A DNA stretch of 64,000 nucleotides, taken from JBGTSJ01 sp041940305 (GTDB lineage Bacteria > Planctomycetota > Planctomycetia > Planctomycetales > Planctomycetaceae). Of this stretch, positions 59,899 to 64,000 are shown in pieces; within the stretch, counting starts at the first letter, position 1; each line of letters begins with the position of its first letter. The notes beneath the pieces were generated by a model. It was not told the DNA's origin. It searched no databases and saw only the letters and a list, made by a program, of their open reading frames with translations. The stretch lies in NCBI GenBank assembly GCA_041940305.1, contig JBGTSJ010000022.1, forward strand, positions 1 through 64,000. Reading direction: 5' to 3'. The position numbers and the translations under genes are program-made.

Positions 59899-60528
59899 AT
59901 GCGCCCGGTCGTGGCGAATTTAATTCGGTCCGGCTGTGTCTTGGCCGTAGTAAGCATCCTCGCGGCCTCAAGCGGCTGCTCTCACGAGCCGCCGCCGCCC
60001 ACCGTTTTTCCCGTATCCGGCCTGGTCACATTCGAGGGCCAGCCGATTACGGGCGGCACCGTGACGTTTTATCACAGCAGCCGCAACGGCGGGGGGCCCA
60101 TCGGTCCCGACGGGACGTTTCAGGTGAACGGCGAGGGACTTCCGCCCGCCGTCTATTACGTGGCGATCACTCCGCCAGACCCCTTTACAACTCCACCGGT
60201 TCCCAATGCCCCGCCGCGCGAGTTGCCGAAATTCCCGGAGATCCCGGAGAAGTACCGCACGCCGATCGGCAGCGGAATCGAGGTTGAGGTTAAAGCGGAG
60301 CCCAACTATTTCGTTCTGAAGCTGGAGAGGCAGCCGGATCCGGAAGTGCCGGACGAGCCCGGATCGGAGCCGTCGGTGGGCGGCAACGACACCACTGAAG
60401 ACTCTGGAATGCCCGAATCCGAGGATGCTGCGCCGCCCAGCGGACTCCCTCCCGCTCCCCCCTCGTCCTTACGCGGGCACGAGGATGCGGAAACCAACCT
60501 CTCCGTCCCGACGGACGGCGAGAACTGA
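59899..60528 (+). CDS. Lipoprotein with carboxypeptidase-regulatory-like domain
   Basis: A 209-residue lipoprotein (lipobox SSGC). The core (VSGLVTFEGQPITGGTVTFY, GPDGTFQVNGEG, YYVAITPP) is the transthyretin-like domain common in planctomycete genes that follow DUF1559. The C-terminal 60 residues are Pro/Ser/Asp-rich and disordered. The next gene encodes a shorter relative, so the pair probably arose by duplication. It likely sits on the outer face of a membrane; its partner is unknown. The ATG at 59899 begins the signal peptide. Confidence 0.85.
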   Translation: MRPVVANLIRSGCVLAVVSILAASSGCSHEPPPPTVFPVSGLVTFEGQPITGGTVTFYHSSRNGGGPIGPDGTFQVNGEGLPPAVYYVAITPPDPFTTPPVPNAPPRELPKFPEIPEKYRTPIGSGIEVEVKAEPNYFVLKLERQPDPEVPDEPGSEPSVGGNDTTEDSGMPESEDAAPPSGLPPAPPSSLRGHEDAETNLSVPTDGEN

Positions 60529-60601
60529 ATCCACCCCGGATTGCATTCCGGCGCGATGCCGGGCGACCGCGGAGCATCTTACAGCAGGCGACAATCGACT
60601 C

Positions 60602-61012
60602 ATGAGAAAGACCCGACACTACGTTGTTCTTGCAGCATTGGCCCTGATGATCTCGGGCTGCGGCGACGACAACGCCCTCGAGAGACATCCGGTGAGCGGA
60701 ACTGTGACATTTCAAGGGCAGCCCGTCCAAGAGGGTAATGTCAACTTCCGAAATGAGGAGCATGGAGGGGGCGGCATGATTGACCCGACCGGAGCGTACA
60801 CGGTCGAAGGGGGGCTGCCGGCCGGAACGTACTCCGTCTACATCACGCCTCCGGACATTCAGGTGCCCCCGACATTCGGCAAAGACGGCACACCGAGCCC
60901 CGCGGCGAAGGAATATCCAAGTATCCCTCAGAAGTACCGGCTCCCCGCGACGTCGGAATTGTCGGCCGACATCAAGGCGGGGGACAACGAGTTCCCGATT
61001 GCGATGGAGTAG
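60602..61012 (+). CDS. Small lipoprotein with carboxypeptidase-regulatory-like domain
   Basis: A 136-residue lipoprotein (signal MRKTRHYVVLAALALMISGC). The fold is the same as in the preceding gene: VSGTVTFQGQPVQEGNVNF, PTGAYTVEGGLPAGTYSVYITPP, and the shared ending PQKYRLP. It lacks the disordered tail. It lies 73 bases after its paralogue on the same strand, in the typical DUF1559 neighbourhood. Confidence 0.87.
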   Translation: MRKTRHYVVLAALALMISGCGDDNALERHPVSGTVTFQGQPVQEGNVNFRNEEHGGGGMIDPTGAYTVEGGLPAGTYSVYITPPDIQVPPTFGKDGTPSPAAKEYPSIPQKYRLPATSELSADIKAGDNEFPIAME

Positions 61013-61212
61013 CGCGAGACCGTTAGCGCACCGGGTGCTTAGCCGGGAGCCGAACGGCGAGCCCCGGTCGATTCCCAGGCGATCATTCGCGCCACAGGCC
61101 AGCCCCGCCCGAGCACGGCGCACCAGGTCCAGAGGCGATCCGGAGTGGACGCCCCGAACTGAGCGGACGGTTGCTGCACGTAGATCGCATCCTAAAGCAT
61201 CGAGGTGCCGCC
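61013..61212. other. Short intergenic region
   Basis: Two hundred bases between same-strand genes. No RNA gene, terminator with U-tract or distinct promoter was recognised. Confidence 0.4.
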
Positions 61213-62511
61213 ATGGCAATGCCTCAGTACGAAAGCCTCCGAACGGGAGACCTCGCCCGCAGCCGAGCGCTGCATTGGGCGGTGACTCGGGCGATTCGGT
61301 TCGGCTCCCTGATTGCCTGCTGCTGCCTGCTGATGGCAACGTCGGTTTTGAGAGTCGAAACAACCGCGGGCACGATCGTGCTCGAGATCACCTCCTCCGA
61401 TGGTGTCGCGCCCGTTATTTCAGTTGATGCCGCGCATCGGGTCTCCGTGTCGACCGCGCACGGCGACGTCTCGCTGGAGATCTCGGGAGACAAGTCGAAT
61501 CCGAGCCTCCGCGTCGCAGACGGTCGAGTCGAGGCAGTGGTGCAGGAACTCACTCTGACCCCGGGGCCGAACCAGCGTGTGCAGGTGCGGATCGAGCCGC
61601 TCCGAATTCAGACGCCGCTCGAACCCGAGCAGGTACAGGAACTGCAAACCGCCTGGGCCCGATACACGGGAGAGCCCGTCGAGTCGGAGAACGCGCTGGG
61701 GATGCAGTTTCAACTGATTCCTCCGGGGCGGTTCATGATGGGGAGTCCAGCGGCAGAAGTTGAAGCGCTGACTGCCGACGAGTCGAATGCCCTGTGGAAG
61801 CAGTACTACCAGAGCGAGTCGCCGCGGCATTCGGTTACCATCAGCGAGCCATTCCTGATGGGTGCCCACCCCGTCACCCGTGGTCAGTTTCGGCAGTTCG
61901 TCGAGGCCAGCGGGTATCAGACGGATGCCGAGCAGGACCGCGAGGGAGGCTATAGCCTCATCAACTGGGAGCGGTCGCCCGACGTCACCTGGAGAGAAAC
62001 TCCAGGCGTTTCGCAAACGGACGAGCATCCGGTGATCAATGTGTCGTGGAATGACGCCGTTGCATTCTGCCGCTGGCTGTCGCAGGAGGAAAGTGCCGAA
62101 TACGAACTACCCACAGAGGCGCAGTGGGAGTATGCGTGCCGGGCGGGCAGCCAGGATCGGTGGTCGATGGGGGACGACGAGACACAACTGAACAATCACG
62201 TGTGGTTCGTCGAATCCCGGATCAGGGGCACAGCGGTGGTCGGCGTCAAGGAGCCGAACCCGTTCGGATTGTTTGACATGCACGGCAATGTCTATGAGTG
62301 GTGCCACGACTGGTACGCCGACAACTCGTACAGCACCTCGTCACACCTGGATCCGCGCGGTCCGGACACTGGGGATTACCGGGTCATCCGCGGCGGATCG
62401 TTCTGGGCTCTCGTTCGCAATGTTCGCTCGGCCCATCGGAACGTCCTCGAGCCGACAGGCCGCACACCATTTGTCGGATTCCGGGTGACGCAGAAGATCG
62501 ATGTCAAGTAG
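61213..62511 (+). CDS. FGE-fold (SUMF1-like) protein without catalytic cysteines
   Basis: A 432-residue membrane-anchored protein. An N-terminal TM segment (about 30-50) leads to a beta-rich domain, then a formylglycine-generating-enzyme fold from about 160. It shows FMMGSP, HPVTRGQFRQFVEA, HPVINVSWNDAVAFCRWLS, LPTEAQWEYACRAG, GLFDMHGNVYEWCHDWY and the final GFRV. The true enzyme has a Cys pair in the segment after RGGS. Here it reads RGGSFWALVRNVRSAHR, with Ala and Val at those places, so it cannot make formylglycine by the known mechanism. It may bind a ligand or be an oxidase of another type. The next gene starts 11 bases before its stop. Confidence 0.9.
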   Translation: MAMPQYESLRTGDLARSRALHWAVTRAIRFGSLIACCCLLMATSVLRVETTAGTIVLEITSSDGVAPVISVDAAHRVSVSTAHGDVSLEISGDKSNPSLRVADGRVEAVVQELTLTPGPNQRVQVRIEPLRIQTPLEPEQVQELQTAWARYTGEPVESENALGMQFQLIPPGRFMMGSPAAEVEALTADESNALWKQYYQSESPRHSVTISEPFLMGAHPVTRGQFRQFVEASGYQTDAEQDREGGYSLINWERSPDVTWRETPGVSQTDEHPVINVSWNDAVAFCRWLSQEESAEYELPTEAQWEYACRAGSQDRWSMGDDETQLNNHVWFVESRIRGTAVVGVKEPNPFGLFDMHGNVYEWCHDWYADNSYSTSSHLDPRGPDTGDYRVIRGGSFWALVRNVRSAHRNVLEPTGRTPFVGFRVTQKIDVK

Positions 62512-64000
62512 GGCTGCCATTCTCGCTTTGCTGATCGCGGCGATCGGAATTGGTACGGCACTCATCCAGCGCGGCCCGACTGCAAGTGAACTGATCGCTG
62601 AGGCCCGCGCGGCGTTTAATGCGCAGGACTACCGGAGTGCGCAGCGCGCTGCGCTCCGGGTGCTGGACGAATCTCCACATTCGGCGGAGGCGTTGCTGCT
62701 GGCGGCCGGTGCGACAGCCCAACTCGGCGACGCTGCCGCAGCGGTGACGCTCTATGACCGGCTGCCGGCCGGGCCGGACGAGCGGGTGAACAACGGGCAT
62801 GCCATCGCCGCCCACCTGACATTCTTTCAGCTGCACCGGGCGGCCGATGCGGAGCGGCGGTTCCGCGCCGTTCTGGGCCGTGATCCGCGGCATCCGACGG
62901 CTGTGGCCGGACTGGCTGATCTGCTCGGTTTCGCCGGGCGCAAACGGGAAGCAGAAGGACTGTTGATCGAACTGACCCGACAGGACCGGATCTCGGTCAA
63001 TCAGTTGACGCTGCTCGGCTCGGAATCGGGGGGGCATCGCGAAGCCGGTCTGCTGGAGCAGTGCCTGGAGGCGGTTCCTGATGATCCCAATGCCTTGCTG
63101 GGCCTTTCCTGGCAGGCCGAGCAGGATGGACACCTGATCGAGTCGGAACGACTGGCGCGCGAGGCCGTCGCGGCAGCGCCGGATCTGCTTGAAGCGAGGA
63201 TCTCGGTTGCGCGATTGCTGTGGAAGCAGGCCCGCGGAGAGGAACTGGCCGCATGGTGTGGGGAGTTCCCGGCGGAAGCGGACGATCATCCGCAGGCATG
63301 GAGGCTTCGAGGGGATTGTGCGGCCGAACAGGGAGACTCCGCGGGTGCCGCACGATGTTATTGGGAGTCGGTGCGCCGTGATCCAAATTCACGGGTCGCG
63401 TTGCACGGATTGCTGGAGTCGATGCGGGTCGTGGAGTACGCCGCGCCGCTGCGTCCCTTCGAGCAACGGGTGAAGCAGCTGCAGGCCCTGGAAGAAAGTG
63501 AGTCGTTCCTGTTTGAGTCCCAGCACAGCAGTCTCGAGCCGATTCGCGCCGTCGCCGAGCAGATGGAAGTTTTGGGAAGGATCTGGGAATCGTGGGCTTG
63601 GGCCCGCTTTGCGCAGCAGGTGAAGCCCGGCGACCTTTGGTCGCAACAGCACTGCGCGCGACTGCAGCCGATTCTCGATCGGAATCCTCCGCTCACGCTG
63701 GCGACGGCGAATCCCGCGGAGCAGGTCGATCTTTCGACGCTGCCGTTGCCGACGGGACCGTCGGCGATCCCGGAGCCGGCAGTAGTGAAACTCGAGCATC
63801 CCACGACGGTCGTGCGGTTTCGCGACGATGCGGCCGCCGCCGGCCTGAACTTTCAATACGTGAACGGCGGTGATCCGGAGACGCCCGGGCAGTTCATGTA
63901 CGAGTTCAGCGGAGGGGGCGTGGGGGTCATCGACTATGATCGGGACGGGTGGCCGGACCTGCACTGGACGCAGGGCTGCCGCTGGCCGCCCGATGCGGAG
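62501..64000 (+). CDS. TPR - CRTAC1 protein, cut by the window end
   Basis: An open frame from ATG 62501 continues without a stop to the last base, 500 codons. A hydrophobic N-terminal helix (AAILALLIAAIGIGTALI) is followed by TPR-like repeats (residues about 25-330). A CRTAC1 region starts near 440 (FRDDAAAAGLNFQYVNGG, GVIDYDRDGWPDLHWTQG). It is a clear paralogue of the gene at 50208-53186, with matching order and similar motifs. The start overlaps the FGE-like stop by 11 bases, so it is in the same operon. The propeller and ASPIC end must lie beyond the window. Confidence 0.88.
   Translation, partial: MSSRAAILALLIAAIGIGTALIQRGPTASELIAEARAAFNAQDYRSAQRAALRVLDESPHSAEALLLAAGATAQLGDAAAAVTLYDRLPAGPDERVNNGHAIAAHLTFFQLHRAADAERRFRAVLGRDPRHPTAVAGLADLLGFAGRKREAEGLLIELTRQDRISVNQLTLLGSESGGHREAGLLEQCLEAVPDDPNALLGLSWQAEQDGHLIESERLAREAVAAAPDLLEARISVARLLWKQARGEELAAWCGEFPAEADDHPQAWRLRGDCAAEQGDSAGAARCYWESVRRDPNSRVALHGLLESMRVVEYAAPLRPFEQRVKQLQALEESESFLFESQHSSLEPIRAVAEQMEVLGRIWESWAWARFAQQVKPGDLWSQQHCARLQPILDRNPPLTLATANPAEQVDLSTLPLPTGPSAIPEPAVVKLEHPTTVVRFRDDAAAAGLNFQYVNGGDPETPGQFMYEFSGGGVGVIDYDRDGWPDLHWTQGCRWPPDAE

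Noticed and set aside
61213..62511. Active formylglycine-generating enzyme
   Set aside because: Both catalytic cysteines are replaced and no sulfatase is nearby.

Overview
The window is a high-GC bacterial chromosome segment whose gene content points strongly to the phylum Planctomycetota. The markers are three DUF1501 proteins, a DUF1559 prepilin-like protein, a giant PVC-type heme-binding dehydrogenase, several CRTAC1 (FG-GAP/ASPIC-UnbV) proteins, a DUF4175 protein, and many long secreted proteins with Tat or lipoprotein signals. No plasmid, phage, IS or CRISPR signature was seen. One tRNA gene, tRNA-Arg(CCG), is present at 30597-30670.

Layout. 1-8230: a large DUF4175 coiled-coil protein, a single-domain response regulator, a small Flp-pilin-like protein with an extreme Asp/Arg tail, a DapA-family aldolase/lyase and an orphan EboD-like sugar-phosphate cyclase. 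8240-8451 is a patch of short tandem repeats. 8668-12571: gamma-glutamyltransferase, a papain-like protease with a carbohydrate-binding-like tail, and a secreted unknown. 12740-13933 is a SelA-like PLP enzyme. 13852-17811 carries relatives of Escherichia coli YnbD, YnbA and YnbC, a putative phospholipid-headgroup system of unknown product. 17870-24063: a secreted unknown, a Gfo/Idh/MocA oxidoreductase, an SDR, and an FHA/coiled-coil membrane protein. 24459-26962 is a tightly coupled pair, a cyclopropane-fatty-acid-synthase-type methyltransferase and a geranylgeranyl-reductase-type flavoprotein. 27031-30438 is a glycan-related set (sialidase-like, HGSNAT/DUF5009-like acyltransferase, YdjC/ChbG-like deacetylase).

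31035-40929: the tRNA is followed by three DUF1501 genes and a 1584-residue CehA/dehydrogenase/HEAT/cytochrome fusion. 40964-49164 is a minus-strand operon of a beta-propeller-like Tat protein, a membrane pentaheme cytochrome with TPRs, a CRTAC1 protein and a two-domain hydrolase. 49304-58423 continues the redox theme: TPR-CRTAC1 protein, SCO1-CRTAC1 fusion, a COX2-like lipoprotein without CuA ligands, and an octaheme lipoprotein. 58796-64000 holds DUF1559, two small carboxypeptidase-regulatory-like lipoproteins, an FGE-fold protein without the catalytic cysteines, and a TPR-CRTAC1 gene cut by the window end.

The most promising uncharacterised systems are: (i) the YnbD/A/C lipid cluster; (ii) the multiheme cytochrome/CRTAC1/SCO/COX2-like redox block at 43-64 kb, with 13 CxxCH motifs on two cytochromes and four CRTAC1 proteins; and (iii) the CFA-synthase/flavoprotein pair. 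All functional statements come from reading motifs; no database search was possible.
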